Below, piece after piece: positions 27,442 to 38,097 of a DNA stretch of 64,000 nucleotides (within the stretch, counting starts at the first letter, position 1; the number at the start of each line of letters is the position of its first letter). The DNA lies in contig NZ_JALHLP010000001.1 in assembly GCF_022844465.1 (NCBI RefSeq), positions 558,001-622,000 of the forward strand. Direction: 5' to 3'. The notes below the pieces were generated by a model that was given only the letters and a program-made list of their open reading frames with translations, was not told where the DNA came from and did not search any database. The translations under genes were made by a program, and so were the position numbers. Source of the stretch: Bradyrhizobium sp. Its GTDB lineage: Bacteria > Pseudomonadota > Alphaproteobacteria > Rhizobiales > Xanthobacteraceae.

Positions 27442-29039
27442 TCACGCTCGACATGATGCCGCCGCTGATGTTCGGCGGCTTGATTTTGTCCATGTTGATC
27501 GGCTTCCCGGTGGCCTTCACGCTGGCCGCGCTCGGACTGTCGTTCGGATTCTTGTCGATCTATCTTGGCTTTTTCGACATGAACTTTCTGCAGGCCATTC
27601 CCGGACGAATTTTCGGCGGCGTGCTCTCCAACGAATTGCTGCTCGCGATTCCCTTCTTCACCTTCATGGGTTCGATCCTCGAACGCTGCGGTCTTGCCGA
27701 GGACATGCTGGATTCGATGGGCCAGCTGTTCGGCCCGATCCGCGGCGGCCTCGGCTACTCCGTCATCATCGTCGGCTTCATCCTTGGCGCGATCACCGGC
27801 ACGGTGGCGGCGCAGGTCATCGCCATGGCGCTGATCTCGATGCCGGTGATGATCCGCTACGGCTACAACATCCGCTACATCACTGGCGTGCTGGCCGCAT
27901 CCGGCACCATCACCCAGCTGGTGCCGCCCTCGCTGGTGCTGATCGTGATGGCCGACCAGCTCGGCAAGTCGGTCGGCGACATGTATCTCGGCGCCTGGGG
28001 ACCCTCGGTGCTGCAGATCGCCCTGTTCGCCGGCTACACCTTCTTACTGGGACTCTTCTTGCCCCATCACGTGCCTGCTGTGCCCAGGGATGCGCTGACG
28101 TTGCGGGGCTGGCCGCTCTGGCGCAAATGCCTGATGGGAATCATTCCTTCGGCCGTGCTGATCTTCGTGGTGCTTGGCACCATGATGCTGGGATTGGCGA
28201 CGCCGACGGAAGCCGGCGCAATGGGCGCCATCGGCGCCATCGTCCTCGCTGCGATCCATCACAAGGAGCTGAGCAACAAGGGCCACAAGATGCTGCTGAT
28301 CGGCATCGCCGCCGCCGGCATCGGCGCCATCATCGGCGTCATGCTCGGCAAGGGGTTGATGTTCAAGCTGAGCTTTGCGGTGGTCTATCTCGCCGTGGTC
28401 TGGCTTTGCCTGGAAGCCGTCCGGATTCCCGACCTGCGCGACCTGATCAAGCAAGGTTACTCCTCGACCATGCGCCTTTCCACCATGGTCGTCTTCATCC
28501 TGATCGGCTCGACCTGCTTTTCGGTGGTGTTCCTCGGCGTCTCCGGCGGCGTCTGGCTCGAGCACCATCTGACCTCGATTCCGGGCGGCGTCTGGGGCTT
28601 CCTGGTCTTCATCAATCTCTTCGTCTTCTTCCTGGCGTTCTTCCTCGACTTCTTCGAGATCGCGTTCATCATCCTGCCGATGGTCGCGCCGATCGCGCAG
28701 AAGGTCCTGGCGCCGGTCGTCGGCGCTGACGCCGCGCTGATCTGGTTCGGCGTCATGCTCTGCGTCAACATGCAGACGTCGTTCCTGCATCCGCCGTTCG
28801 GCTTCGCCCTGTTCTACCTGCGCGGCGTGGCGCCCAAAGAGGTCAAGAGCTCCGACATCTATTGGGGCGCGGTGCCATGGATCGGTCTGCAGGCGATCAT
28901 GGTGGCGATCGTCATCGCCTTCCCGTCCGTGGTGACCGTCCTGCTCGACAAGCAGCGCGACGTCGATCTCAGCAAGGTCAGGATCGAAGTGCCGCAGATC
29001 GAACTGCCGCCGCTCGATTTCGGCGGGCCGAAGCAATAG
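27438..29039 (+). CDS. dctM: TRAP transporter large permease (DctM, COG4664 type)
   Basis: 533 aa from MITLDMMPPLMFGGLILSML, the start fixed by the ATGA overlap with dctQ. About 12-14 membrane helices. Diagnostic segments are AIPFFTFMGSILERCGLAED, GTVAAQVIAMALISMPVM and LQTSFLHPPFG-like MQTSFLHPPFGFALF. It is about 100 residues longer than C4-dicarboxylate DctM, with an extra central region (about residues 260-330), as is usual in the mannitol/chloroaromatic or 2-oxoacid class. The partner binding proteins lie convergent downstream. Confidence 0.94.
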   Translation: MITLDMMPPLMFGGLILSMLIGFPVAFTLAALGLSFGFLSIYLGFFDMNFLQAIPGRIFGGVLSNELLLAIPFFTFMGSILERCGLAEDMLDSMGQLFGPIRGGLGYSVIIVGFILGAITGTVAAQVIAMALISMPVMIRYGYNIRYITGVLAASGTITQLVPPSLVLIVMADQLGKSVGDMYLGAWGPSVLQIALFAGYTFLLGLFLPHHVPAVPRDALTLRGWPLWRKCLMGIIPSAVLIFVVLGTMMLGLATPTEAGAMGAIGAIVLAAIHHKELSNKGHKMLLIGIAAAGIGAIIGVMLGKGLMFKLSFAVVYLAVVWLCLEAVRIPDLRDLIKQGYSSTMRLSTMVVFILIGSTCFSVVFLGVSGGVWLEHHLTSIPGGVWGFLVFINLFVFFLAFFLDFFEIAFIILPMVAPIAQKVLAPVVGADAALIWFGVMLCVNMQTSFLHPPFGFALFYLRGVAPKEVKSSDIYWGAVPWIGLQAIMVAIVIAFPSVVTVLLDKQRDVDLSKVRIEVPQIELPPLDFGGPKQ

Positions 29040-29061
29040 CGGCGCGGCGCTCCGAAAAAAG

Positions 29062-29090
29062 AAGCCCCGAAGCTTTCGCTTCGGGGCTTT
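29062..29090. terminator. Bidirectional terminator between dctM and the first binding-protein gene
   Basis: AAGCCCCGAAGC pairs with GCTTCGGGGCTT around a four-base loop, with AAAAAAG before and TTT after it. It can end transcripts of both convergent units. Confidence 0.85.
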
Positions 29091-29123
29091 GACGTGTCGA
29101 GCTGACGCGATCAGCCTTTATGA

Positions 29124-30212
29124 TCAGCCTTGCGGATTGCGCGCCATGAAGCTGTCGTAGCCGAGTTCGGCGACCTGGAACCATTGGTATCCGTTGTTGG
29201 TGAAGCCGTTCATCGAATCCAGCACCTTCTTGAAGTTCGGGTTGGTCGATGCGGTTTCGGCGTACAATTCCCTGGCCGCCTTCAGGCAGGCCTGCATGAT
29301 CGCCGGCGAAAAGGCGTGCAGCTTGGTGCCTCCGGCGAGCAGCTTCTTCAGCGCCGGCGGATTGCCCTGGTCGTACTTCGCCATCATCCAGCTGTTGGCG
29401 GTCGCGCCCGCCTGTTCAAGGACGCTTTGATAGTTTTTCGGCAGCGAGTTCCATTTCTCCAGATTGACCATGCCGAGCAGCATCGGACCGCCCTCCCACC
29501 AGCCGGGATAGTAATAATGCGGCGCGACCTTGTTGAAGCCGAGCTTCTCGTCGTCATAGGGCCCGACCCATTCGGCGGCGTCGATCGTGCCTTTTTCGAG
29601 CGCGGGATAAATGTCGCCGCCAGCAAGCTGCTGCGGTACGACGCCGACTTTCTGCATCACGCGCCCGGCAAAGCCCCCGATCCGCATCTTGAGGCCCTTG
29701 AGGTCGTCAACGGTGTTGATCTCCTTGCGAAACCAGCCGCCCATCTGGCAGCCGGTATTGCCCGCCAGAAACGACGTGACGTTGTAGCTCTTGTAAAACT
29801 CGTTCAGGAGCTCCTTGCCGCCGCCCATCATGTACCAGGCCTGGTTGAGGCGCTGGTTGGGTCCGAACGGCACGGCGGTGCCGAAGGCGAAGGTCGGATC
29901 CTTGCCGAAGTAATAGTAGGACGCGGTATGCCCCATCTCGACGGTGGCGTTCTGAACCGCGTCCAGCACCTGCAGCCCCGGCACGATCTCGCCGGCGGAA
30001 AAAGCCTGAATCTGGAACTTGTTGTCGGTGGCCTCGGCCACGAGCTTGGTCATCAATTCGACGCCGCCCCACAGCGTATCCAGCGATTTCGGCCAGCTTG
30101 CCGTAAGGCGCCATTTGAGCTCAGGCATCGACTGGGCAATGGCGGGCGCCGCCATCGTCGCAGCGCCGGCGGCGCCGATAGCGGTGACTTTCAAAAACTC
30201 TCTTCGCTTCAT
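29124..30212 (-). CDS. TRAP substrate-binding protein (COG4663 type), copy 1
   Basis: 362 aa from MKRREFLKVTAIGAAGAATM. The N-terminus has a Tat motif (RREFLK) with cleavage likely after APAIAQ. Mature protein marks: [54 protein letters not shown]. The last segment matches the ligand/metal site of 2-oxoacid TRAP proteins such as TakP. It delivers solute to DctQM. A close paralogue (30375-31463) lies directly upstream on the same strand; copy 1 has its own leader and an upstream terminator, so expression can be separate. Confidence 0.92.
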   Translation of the reverse strand: MKRREFLKVTAIGAAGAATMAAPAIAQSMPELKWRLTASWPKSLDTLWGGVELMTKLVAEATDNKFQIQAFSAGEIVPGLQVLDAVQNATVEMGHTASYYYFGKDPTFAFGTAVPFGPNQRLNQAWYMMGGGKELLNEFYKSYNVTSFLAGNTGCQMGGWFRKEINTVDDLKGLKMRIGGFAGRVMQKVGVVPQQLAGGDIYPALEKGTIDAAEWVGPYDDEKLGFNKVAPHYYYPGWWEGGPMLLGMVNLEKWNSLPKNYQSVLEQAGATANSWMMAKYDQGNPPALKKLLAGGTKLHAFSPAIMQACLKAARELYAETASTNPNFKKVLDSMNGFTNNGYQWFQVAELGYDSFMARNPQG

Positions 30213-30318
30213 GGGATCCGTCCTTGTTGGATGTGCGTCTCGGCCTTCTTGGTGAGGCTCTGGAACCAGCTTGGAACAACCGGTTCCGCAATTCCATACC
30301 CGAACCCGCTTAAAATGC

Positions 30319-30347
30319 AAAAAACCCGGTTTCCTAACGAAACCGGG
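30319..30347 (-). terminator. Rho-independent terminator after the second binding-protein gene
   Basis: On the minus strand CCCGGTTTC and GAAACCGGG form a 9-bp stem around GTTAG, followed by TTTTTT. A strong terminator separating the two paralogous genes. Confidence 0.92.
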
Positions 30348-30374
30348 CCGCTTTGCTGCGCCTCGGAAGCCGGA

Positions 30375-31463
<1,089 letters not shown>

Positions 31464-31716
31464 TCAGGCTCTCCTTGGGAACGTTCTGATATCTCCTCGA
31501 GCATTTCGGCGGACGAATCTCGCGTCATCCGGTCGCTCAGGCGCGGCGGCTTTAACATGGAAGATGCGGCTGGAGAACGTGACAAAGGCGAAAAATGAAA
31601 TCTCTGGAGCGTTCTCACGCAAATGGGAAACGGTTCGCCGGCGGTCGCATGCTTGAACTCCAGAAACGAATTCCGGTATCGCGGCCTTAGACCAAAGTCG
31701 TATGCGACACCCGAGC

Positions 31717-32850
31717 TTAGGCCGCCGCGATTGCGCCCTGCAGCCCTTCGCGCACCTTTGTTGCGATGGCGCGGTACACCGCGGCGTGCGGACCATCGGG
31801 CTCGCTCGCCACCACCGGGTTGCCCGCGTCGGAAGTGGTCCTGATCGACATGTGCAGGGGAATTTCACCCAGAAACGGCACGCCAAGGCGTTCGGCTTCG
31901 TGCCGCGCGCCGCCATGGCCGAAAATATCCGAGCGCGTGCCGCAATTCGGGCACTGGAAATAGCTCATGTTCTCGACGATACCGAGTACCGGAACGTTGA
32001 CCTTCCTGAACATCGCCAGCCCGCGCCGCGCGTCGATCAACGACAGGTCCTGCGGCGTCGAGACGATCACCGCGCCCTTCAATGGCACGTTCTGCGCCAG
32101 GGTCAGCTGGGCATCGCCGGTGCCGGGCGGCATGTCGACGACCAGAACATCGAGCGTGCCCCACGCCACATCCCGCAGCATCTGGGTGATCGCCGACATC
32201 ACCATCGGCCCGCGCCAGATCATCGCGGTGTCTTCCTCGACCAAAAAGCCGATCGACATGATCGAAAGGCCAAAGCGCTGGATCGGAATCATCTTCCGGT
32301 CGTCGTTGAGTTTCGGCTTCTCCTGAATGCCGGTCAGCCGCGGCACCGAGGGGCCGTAAATATCGGCATCGAGCAGGCCGACGCGCAGGCCGAGATCGCG
32401 CAGCCCCAGCGCCAGATTGAGCGCGGTGGTCGACTTGCCGACACCCCCCTTCCCCGACGCCACCGCGATCACGGCAGCAACGCCCGGGATTTCCGACTGC
32501 CTGGACATCGGCGACGCCGCGCCTTGCGGCGGGCGGTGCGCGGAAACCGGTTGCACGCCATGGGAATGCCGATGCGGCGCGGCCGCCGCCGGCTGTGCGC
32601 CCGGCTTGCGCTCGGCCGTCAGCGCGACCATCGCCGCGCTGACACCGGGAATCGCACGGACTGCCGCTTCGGCTTGCGCGCGCACGCTTTCCCACGTGCG
32701 GGCTTCCGCCGCATCGACATTGATGGAAAAGAACACCCTGCCCTCGGTGACCGAGATCGCCGACAGCACACCGGCATCCGTCAAGGCGACGCCACGCGGA
32801 GAAGCCACTTTGGCGAGGGACTCAACGACCTGTTGCTGCGTTACGCCCAC
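31717..32850 (-). CDS. apbC: Mrp/ApbC (NBP35 family) iron-sulfur carrier ATPase
   Basis: 377 aa from a GTG at 32850 (MGVTQQQVVESLAKV) with GGGAG 6-8 nt upstream; the in-frame ATG at 32952 lacks a site. The N-terminal 80 residues are a MIP18/DUF59 domain, then a His/Pro/Ala-rich linker, then the P-loop ATPase: VASGKGGVGKSTTALNLA (deviant Walker A), LLDADIYGPS, VDMPPGTGDAQLTL and the metal-binding CPNC motif. It moves Fe-S clusters onto apoproteins, useful for the Fe-S and molybdenum enzymes here. Confidence 0.94.
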   Translation of the reverse strand: MGVTQQQVVESLAKVASPRGVALTDAGVLSAISVTEGRVFFSINVDAAEARTWESVRAQAEAAVRAIPGVSAAMVALTAERKPGAQPAAAAPHRHSHGVQPVSAHRPPQGAASPMSRQSEIPGVAAVIAVASGKGGVGKSTTALNLALGLRDLGLRVGLLDADIYGPSVPRLTGIQEKPKLNDDRKMIPIQRFGLSIMSIGFLVEEDTAMIWRGPMVMSAITQMLRDVAWGTLDVLVVDMPPGTGDAQLTLAQNVPLKGAVIVSTPQDLSLIDARRGLAMFRKVNVPVLGIVENMSYFQCPNCGTRSDIFGHGGARHEAERLGVPFLGEIPLHMSIRTTSDAGNPVVASEPDGPHAAVYRAIATKVREGLQGAIAAA

Positions 32851-32999
32851 GATGAATCTCCCGGAGTCCCCTTGGTTCTGAAGGAGAACCGGGCCTGTCC
32901 TCTTCTGTGTGTCGGCTCTGCGCCAACCCGATCTGCTTCGGAGCCGTCGCAACCTGGCGCCGAGCGATGTGGGCGCTAGAGCGGTTCAGCGCAAGAAGG

Positions 33000-33437
33000 C
33001 TACCTCGCTCCCATGTCGTCCGTCCGCATGGCCGGCGCCGCGCCGCTCTGCTCCTTGGCGGCTTCGTAGTTCAATTCGATCATGACGCCATTGGGGTCAT
33101 TGACGAATATCTGCCAGAGGTCGCCGCCTGGAACCTGCCGGGAATCGTAGGCCATGCCCTTCGATTCCAGCCGCTTCTTCATGCCGTCAAAGCCGTGGCT
33201 GGCAAAGGCGACGTGGTGAACGACGCCGGAATCCGGCTTCTGCGCCTCCTCGGTCCTGGAGATATCGACCAGATGCACCACCGCCTTGCCTTCGCTGTAC
33301 ATCCACGCCCCCGGAAAGGCGAAGTTCGGCCGGGCACCCTTTTCCAGACCGAGGATCTCTTCGTAGAACCGGACCGTGTCGGCGAGGTTGCGGGTCCGGA
33401 TGTTGAAATGGTCGAGCACGCCCACGCTGAAGCCCAT
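33000..33437 (-). CDS. VOC family protein (glyoxalase/dioxygenase fold)
   Basis: 145 aa. A single vicinal-oxygen-chelate domain: VLDHFNIRTRNLADTVRFYEE with the first metal-ligand His, VVHLVDIS, HHVAFASHGFDGMKK with a second His, and QIFVNDPNGVMIELNYE with the terminal Glu ligand. Likely a metal enzyme, perhaps lactoylglutathione lyase-like or a dioxygenase; no substrate can be read. Divergent from the 3-hydroxyisobutyrate dehydrogenase-like gene. Confidence 0.88.
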   Translation of the reverse strand: MGFSVGVLDHFNIRTRNLADTVRFYEEILGLEKGARPNFAFPGAWMYSEGKAVVHLVDISRTEEAQKPDSGVVHHVAFASHGFDGMKKRLESKGMAYDSRQVPGGDLWQIFVNDPNGVMIELNYEAAKEQSGAAPAMRTDDMGAR

Positions 33438-33610
33438 GCGATGTCACTCCCTTTTGCCTTGTTGCGAGGTTCTAACCCAGCCTAGCACAAAACCTGGCCT
33501 GTCAGCCAAACGAAGCCGTTGCCCTGCCCGGCGCAGGGGGTATGGTGCGGCTCCCTCCCGAACTCCGTCCGGCCCGACCTCCTTTGCCGGCGAGACTCCA
33601 AGGTAGCACC

Positions 33611-34480
33611 ATGGCCAAAGTCGCTTTTCTCGGTCTCGGCGTCATGGGATTCCCCATGGCGGGACACCTGGTGAAAAAAGGCGGCCACGAGGTAACCGTG
33701 TACAACCGCACCGCGGCCAAGGCTGCCCAATGGGCAAGCACGTTCGGCGGCAAGACCGCCGCAACACCGAAGGCCGCCGCCGAGGGCCAGGACTTCGTGA
33801 TGTGCTGCGTCGGCAACGACAACGACCTGCGCGCGGTCACAACAGGCGTCGACGGCGCCTTCGCCGGCATGAAGGAGGGCGCGACCTTCGTCGATCACAC
33901 CACTGCCTCCGCCGAGGTCGCCCGCGAGCTCGACGCCGCGGCCGCCAAGGCCGGCTTCAAGTTCATCGACGCGCCGGTTTCGGGCGGCCAGGCCGGCGCC
34001 GAGAACGGCGCGCTCACCGTCATGTGCGGCGGCAGCCAGGACGCCTATGCCGGCGCCGAACCTGTGATCGCGGCCTATGCACGGATGTGCAGGCTGCTGG
34101 GGCCGGCGGGTTCCGGCCAGTTGACCAAAATGGTCAACCAGATCTGCATCGCCGGGCTGGTCGAGGGCCTGTCGGAGGGCATTCATTTCGCCAGGAAGTC
34201 CGGCCTCGACGTCCAGGCCGTGATCGAGACCATCTCCAAGGGCGCGGCCCAGTCCTGGCAGATGGAGAACCGCTACAAGACCATGAACGAGGGCAAGTTC
34301 GATTTCGGCTTTGCCGTGGAATGGATGCGCAAGGACCTCTCGATCTGCCTCGCCGAGGCCCGCCGCAACGGCGCCAACCTGCCGGTCACAGCCCTGGTCG
34401 ATCAGTTCTATGCCGAGGTCGAAAAGATGGGCGGCAAGCGCTGGGACACTTCCAGCCTGCTGGCGCGGCTGGAGCGCTAG
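33611..34480 (+). CDS. NAD(P)-dependent beta-hydroxyacid dehydrogenase (HIBADH family)
   Basis: 289 aa from MAKVAFLGLGVMGFPMAGHL. The Rossmann loop LGLGVMGFPMA, DAPVSGGQAGAENGALTVMCGG (substrate site) and catalytic Lys in QLTKMVNQICIAGLVEGLSE are all in place. These enzymes oxidise 3-hydroxyisobutyrate or reduce tartronate or succinic semialdehyde. Alone between the VOC gene and the histidine kinase. Confidence 0.9.
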   Translation: MAKVAFLGLGVMGFPMAGHLVKKGGHEVTVYNRTAAKAAQWASTFGGKTAATPKAAAEGQDFVMCCVGNDNDLRAVTTGVDGAFAGMKEGATFVDHTTASAEVARELDAAAAKAGFKFIDAPVSGGQAGAENGALTVMCGGSQDAYAGAEPVIAAYARMCRLLGPAGSGQLTKMVNQICIAGLVEGLSEGIHFARKSGLDVQAVIETISKGAAQSWQMENRYKTMNEGKFDFGFAVEWMRKDLSICLAEARRNGANLPVTALVDQFYAEVEKMGGKRWDTSSLLARLER

Positions 34481-34559
34481 GTTAAGGAAACGCGTTAAGG
34501 CAGACGGGCGAGCCCCGGTTTTTCTTGAGCCAGAAGTGAGGCCCGCTTGAGAGGACAGG

Positions 34560-34612
34560 TTAACTTAAGCTCCCGTTAACGGGATTTTTTAGCTCTTTAA
34601 GTCATCGCTTAA
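34560..34612 (+). promoter_or_regulatory. CtrA-like binding sites upstream of the histidine kinase
   Basis: TTAA (34565-34568)-N7-TTAA (34576-34579) is an exact spacing match to the alphaproteobacterial CtrA box; a second pair TTAA 34597-34600 and 34609-34612 has N8. Five TTAA words fall within 53 nt of GC-rich DNA. The palindrome CCCGTTAACGGG followed by T6 (34572-34590) overlaps and may also act as a weak terminator. Confidence 0.45.
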
Positions 34613-34678
34613 TGATTTGGCCCCACAGATAGACAATGCAAAGCCCGCGCCGTTCGCGGGCAGGATTTGTGCTGTTTG

Positions 34679-36280
34679 ATGAGTATCCCCGCAGAAAAGC
34701 CTGAAGTCGTCCAGCTTCCGGCGGAGCCGCCGGTCGCACCGCCCGTCAATGCAAGGCGCGCCGCGGCGCAGCGGGTGCGCGAAGCGCGCGACCGGCTCAC
34801 CTCGACCAGCGGTACCCGCCCCGCCTTCGATACCGAATTGCTCCGGCAATATGCCCAGACCCGCATGTCGGCTTCCTATGTCGTCATGCTGCTGGTGGTT
34901 GCGACCGGCGTGCTGTTCGGCCTTTGGATCCACGTGGTGCCGGCCGCCGCATGGACCATCGGCATGCTCTGCATCCATGCCGCCATCATCCGCAACTGCG
35001 CCCGCTTCCTCGGCGCGCAGCCGAGCCTCGCCGAAACCCGCAAATGGCGCACCCGGTTCGTGCTGCTCGACCTGCTCTACGGGCTGTGCTGGACCGCGAT
35101 CCTGCTCCACCCCGCGGGCCTCGACATCGTCTCGAACACGATGATGATGTTCCTGATGCTGCTGGTGATCGCGGTGTCCAGCATGCTGGCGGCCAGCCTG
35201 CCGATCGCGGCGCTGGCGGCGACAGCGCCTGTCACGGCCGCCATTGCGTTCAATTTCGCGCTGAGCGGCACCTATGACAATTACGCGCTCGCGCTGCTGG
35301 CCGTCGCCGCCGAGGGATACTTCGCGCTGCTCGCCCACCGGCTGCATTCGACGACGCTGGCCACGCTGGAGGCGCGCGCCGAAAAGGACGCGCTGATCGG
35401 CGAGCTTGAACAGGCCAAGGCGATCTCGGACGAAGCGCGGCACCGCGCCGAGTCCGCCAACGTCGCCAAGTCAAGGTTCCTGGCGCAGATGAGCCACGAA
35501 CTGCGCACCCCGCTCAACGCCATCCTCGGATTCTCGGAGGTCATGAAGAGCGAGATCTTCGGGCCGCATGCGGTGCCGGTCTACAAGGAATACTCCGCCG
35601 ACATCCACAATTCCGGCGTCCACCTGCTCAACCTCATCAACGAGATTCTCGACCTGTCGCGGATCGAGGCCGGCCGCTATGAACTCAACGAAGAGGCGGT
35701 TTCGCTGGTGCATGTCGTCGCCGACTGCCATCACCTGCTGAAGCTGCGCGCGACCAGCCGCGGCATCACCATTCATGAGGTGTTCGAACAGGGCATGCCG
35801 CGGGTCTGGGCCGACGAGCGCGCCTCCCGCCAGATCGTGCTCAATCTGCTCTCCAACTCGATCAAGTTTACCCCGCAGGGCGGCGAGGTCTGGCTCAAGG
35901 TCGGCTGGACCGCATCCGGCGGCCAATATCTGAGCGTGAAGGATACCGGCTCCGGCATCGCCGAGAACGAGATCCCGATCGTGCTGGCTTCCTTCGGCCA
36001 AGGCTCCAACTCGATCAAGTCGGCCGAACAGGGCGCCGGGCTCGGCCTTCCGATCGCAAAAAGCCTGATCGATCTGCATGGCGGCACCTTCACGCTGAAA
36101 TCGAAGCTGCGCATCGGCACCGAAGTCATCGTCACGTTCCCGCCGGAGCGGGTGATGTCGGCGCTGGCGCCATTGGCCGAGGAGGTCCCGCCCCTGCAAC
36201 CCGAAACACCCACGACGCCCGCCGACGACAAGCGGCGGGTGCGCAACAAGCCAATCATGAGCGCCGGCACCGGCTTGTAA
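34679..36280 (+). CDS. Six-TM sensor histidine kinase
   Basis: 533 aa. Residues 1-60 are a charged cytoplasmic N-terminus; six membrane helices span about 65-215; a short coiled coil follows; HisKA has H273 in MSHELRTPLNAILGFSEVMK; HATPase_c has NLLSNSIKFTP, DTGSGIAENEI and GAGLGLPIAKSL. No PAS or receiver domain. The kinase part resembles the PleC/DivJ/PdhS group that feeds the CtrA pathway. No response regulator gene lies nearby. The ATG at 34679 is chosen over a TTG four codons earlier. Confidence 0.92.
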   Translation: MSIPAEKPEVVQLPAEPPVAPPVNARRAAAQRVREARDRLTSTSGTRPAFDTELLRQYAQTRMSASYVVMLLVVATGVLFGLWIHVVPAAAWTIGMLCIHAAIIRNCARFLGAQPSLAETRKWRTRFVLLDLLYGLCWTAILLHPAGLDIVSNTMMMFLMLLVIAVSSMLAASLPIAALAATAPVTAAIAFNFALSGTYDNYALALLAVAAEGYFALLAHRLHSTTLATLEARAEKDALIGELEQAKAISDEARHRAESANVAKSRFLAQMSHELRTPLNAILGFSEVMKSEIFGPHAVPVYKEYSADIHNSGVHLLNLINEILDLSRIEAGRYELNEEAVSLVHVVADCHHLLKLRATSRGITIHEVFEQGMPRVWADERASRQIVLNLLSNSIKFTPQGGEVWLKVGWTASGGQYLSVKDTGSGIAENEIPIVLASFGQGSNSIKSAEQGAGLGLPIAKSLIDLHGGTFTLKSKLRIGTEVIVTFPPERVMSALAPLAEEVPPLQPETPTTPADDKRRVRNKPIMSAGTGL

Positions 36281-36326
36281 CCGGAGCGCTTGCGTCAACG
36301 ACCGAAACCATTTCACTATTCCCAGG

Positions 36327-36524
36327 ATGAGCACAGAAACGCCGTGTATCGCAGTCTGCATGATGGATCCCGCAACCAAACTCTGCTTCGGCTGCGGACG
36401 AACGCTTCCCGAGATCGCACGCTGGCATCGGATGGACCGCGCGGAGCGGCTGACCGTGATGGAGGGGCTTGCGGCACGCATGAAGGCCGCCGGCCTCGTG
36501 CCGACGCCGGCGCGCGGAACTTAA
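36327..36524 (+). CDS. DUF1289 small cysteine-rich protein
   Basis: 65 aa. TPCIAVCMMDPATKLCFGCG carries the CxxxC...CxGC pattern of DUF1289, probably a small metal-binding fold, and RTLPEIARWHRMDRAER is the usual continuation. Function unknown. Lies 46 nt after the kinase and 19 nt before the protease gene, same strand. Confidence 0.9.
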   Translation: MSTETPCIAVCMMDPATKLCFGCGRTLPEIARWHRMDRAERLTVMEGLAARMKAAGLVPTPARGT

Positions 36525-36543
36525 CCCGCAACGGAGGCGCGCT

Positions 36544-37098
36544 GTGATCCGCATCATGCTCGTTTGTCTCATGCTCGCGGCGACCGCCGGCGCCGTCGTC
36601 GCCTATGGCGATCCCGGACGGATCGCGCGTGCCAGGGACCAGGTGGCGAAAATGCTGCAGCACCACAGCCTCGAGCCAGCGCCCGCCGTGCAGATCGCGC
36701 GCGGCCAGGCCGGCGAATTCGCGCTGCACGCCAGGATCAACGGCGTCAAGGCGCCGATGGTGATCGACACCGGCGCGACCTCGGTGGTGTTGACCTTCGA
36801 GACGGCGAAGGCGATCGGCGTGCCGATCGAGATGCTCGAGTACAATGTCGATGTCGAAACCGTTGGCGGCCACACCAAGGCCGCGCGCCTGACGCTCGAC
36901 CGCCTCGCCGTCGGCGGGCTGGTGGAAAGATCGGTCCCCGCGCTGGTGGTGCCGCGCGGGCAGATGAAGACCAACCTGCTCGGCATGAGTTTTCTGAACC
37001 GGCTGGAGAGCTGGGGCGTGCAGTCCGACAAACTGATGCTCAACGGTTATCCCGACGTCTCCCGCGGCCCGAAGCGCCAACGGGCGGCGTCGAACTAG
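36544..37098 (+). CDS. TIGR02281 family clan AA aspartic protease
   Basis: 184 aa from a GTG with GGAGG 7 nt upstream. The first 20 residues are a signal/anchor segment (MLVCLMLAATAGAVVAY). The retropepsin-like half contains D75-T-G in MVIDTGATSVVLT, then VPALVVPRG and NLLGMSFLNRLESW. Likely a periplasmic, dimeric aspartic protease. It ends 3 nt before the convergent dusA stop. Confidence 0.9.
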   Translation: MIRIMLVCLMLAATAGAVVAYGDPGRIARARDQVAKMLQHHSLEPAPAVQIARGQAGEFALHARINGVKAPMVIDTGATSVVLTFETAKAIGVPIEMLEYNVDVETVGGHTKAARLTLDRLAVGGLVERSVPALVVPRGQMKTNLLGMSFLNRLESWGVQSDKLMLNGYPDVSRGPKRQRAASN

Positions 37099-37101
37099 CG
37101 C

Positions 37102-38097
37102 CTACGCCGCGATCGGCGCCGCCGCGCGGTCCCCGACCAGCGCCATCGCATCATTGAGCACGTTGACGCCGGCGCCCGGCCTGACGGCGTTCTCGGCGAG
37201 GTGGCGGCGGAAGGCGCGCGCGCCGGGCACGCCGTGGAACGCGCCGACGAAATGCCGGGTGATCGCGTGCAGCCGCACGCCTCGCGCGAGCTGATCGTCG
37301 ATGTAGGGAAACATCGCCTGGAAGACGTCCTTCATGCCGGCGTGCGGCGCCGCTTCGCCGAACAGCTCGGGATCGACATCGAGCAATCGCCACGGCTCCT
37401 GATAGGCTGCCCGCCCCAGCATCACGCCATCGACCTGGTCGAGGTGTCGCCTCGCCTCGGCAATCCCCGCGATGCCGCCATTGATGATGACGGGGACGTC
37501 CGGCAGCGCGGCCTTCAGCCGGTAGACCCTGTCGTAATTGAGCGGCGGGATGTCGCGGTTCTGCTTCGGTGACAATCCGTTGAGCCAGGCCTTGCGGGCA
37601 TGCACGATCAGAGCGTCGGCGCCGGCCGCGACCACGGCCCGCGCCAGCGCGTCGAGCGCGGTTTCCGGATCCTGGTCGTCGATCCCGATCCGGCACTTGA
37701 CGGTGACGGGAATCTTCACCGCGCGCTTCATCGCCGCAACGCCGTCGGCGACCAGCGCCGGCTCCGCCATCAGGCACGCGCCGAAGCGGCCGTCCTTCAC
37801 CCGGTCGGACGGACAGCCGACATTGAGGTTGATTTCGTCGTAGCCGAAATCCTCGCCGACGGTCGCCGCCGTCGCGAGATCACGGGGATCGGAGCCGCCG
37901 AGCTGCAGCGCCACGGGATGCTCGCTGGCGTCGAAACCCAGCAGCCGCACCCGATCGCCATGCAGGATGGCGCCGGTCGTCAACATCTCCGTGTAAAGCC
38001 GGCTCCGTCGCGTCAGCAGCCGATGGAAGACGCGGCAATGCCGGTCGGTCCAGTCCATCATGGGAGCGACGGAAAGTTTCCGGCTTAAGCTATTCAT
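37102..38097 (-). CDS. dusA: tRNA-dihydrouridine(20/20a) synthase DusA
   Basis: 331 aa FMN/NADPH enzyme reducing U20/U20a in tRNA. SVAPMMDWTDRHCRVFHRLL at the start, ALQLGGSDP, NLNVGCPSDRVKDGRFGACL with the catalytic Cys, and VHARKAWLNGLSPKQNR define DusA rather than DusB or DusC. Ends with an AT-rich region upstream (38098-38120), probably the promoter. Confidence 0.95.
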   Translation of the reverse strand: MNSLSRKLSVAPMMDWTDRHCRVFHRLLTRRSRLYTEMLTTGAILHGDRVRLLGFDASEHPVALQLGGSDPRDLATAATVGEDFGYDEINLNVGCPSDRVKDGRFGACLMAEPALVADGVAAMKRAVKIPVTVKCRIGIDDQDPETALDALARAVVAAGADALIVHARKAWLNGLSPKQNRDIPPLNYDRVYRLKAALPDVPVIINGGIAGIAEARRHLDQVDGVMLGRAAYQEPWRLLDVDPELFGEAAPHAGMKDVFQAMFPYIDDQLARGVRLHAITRHFVGAFHGVPGARAFRRHLAENAVRPGAGVNVLNDAMALVGDRAAAPIAA

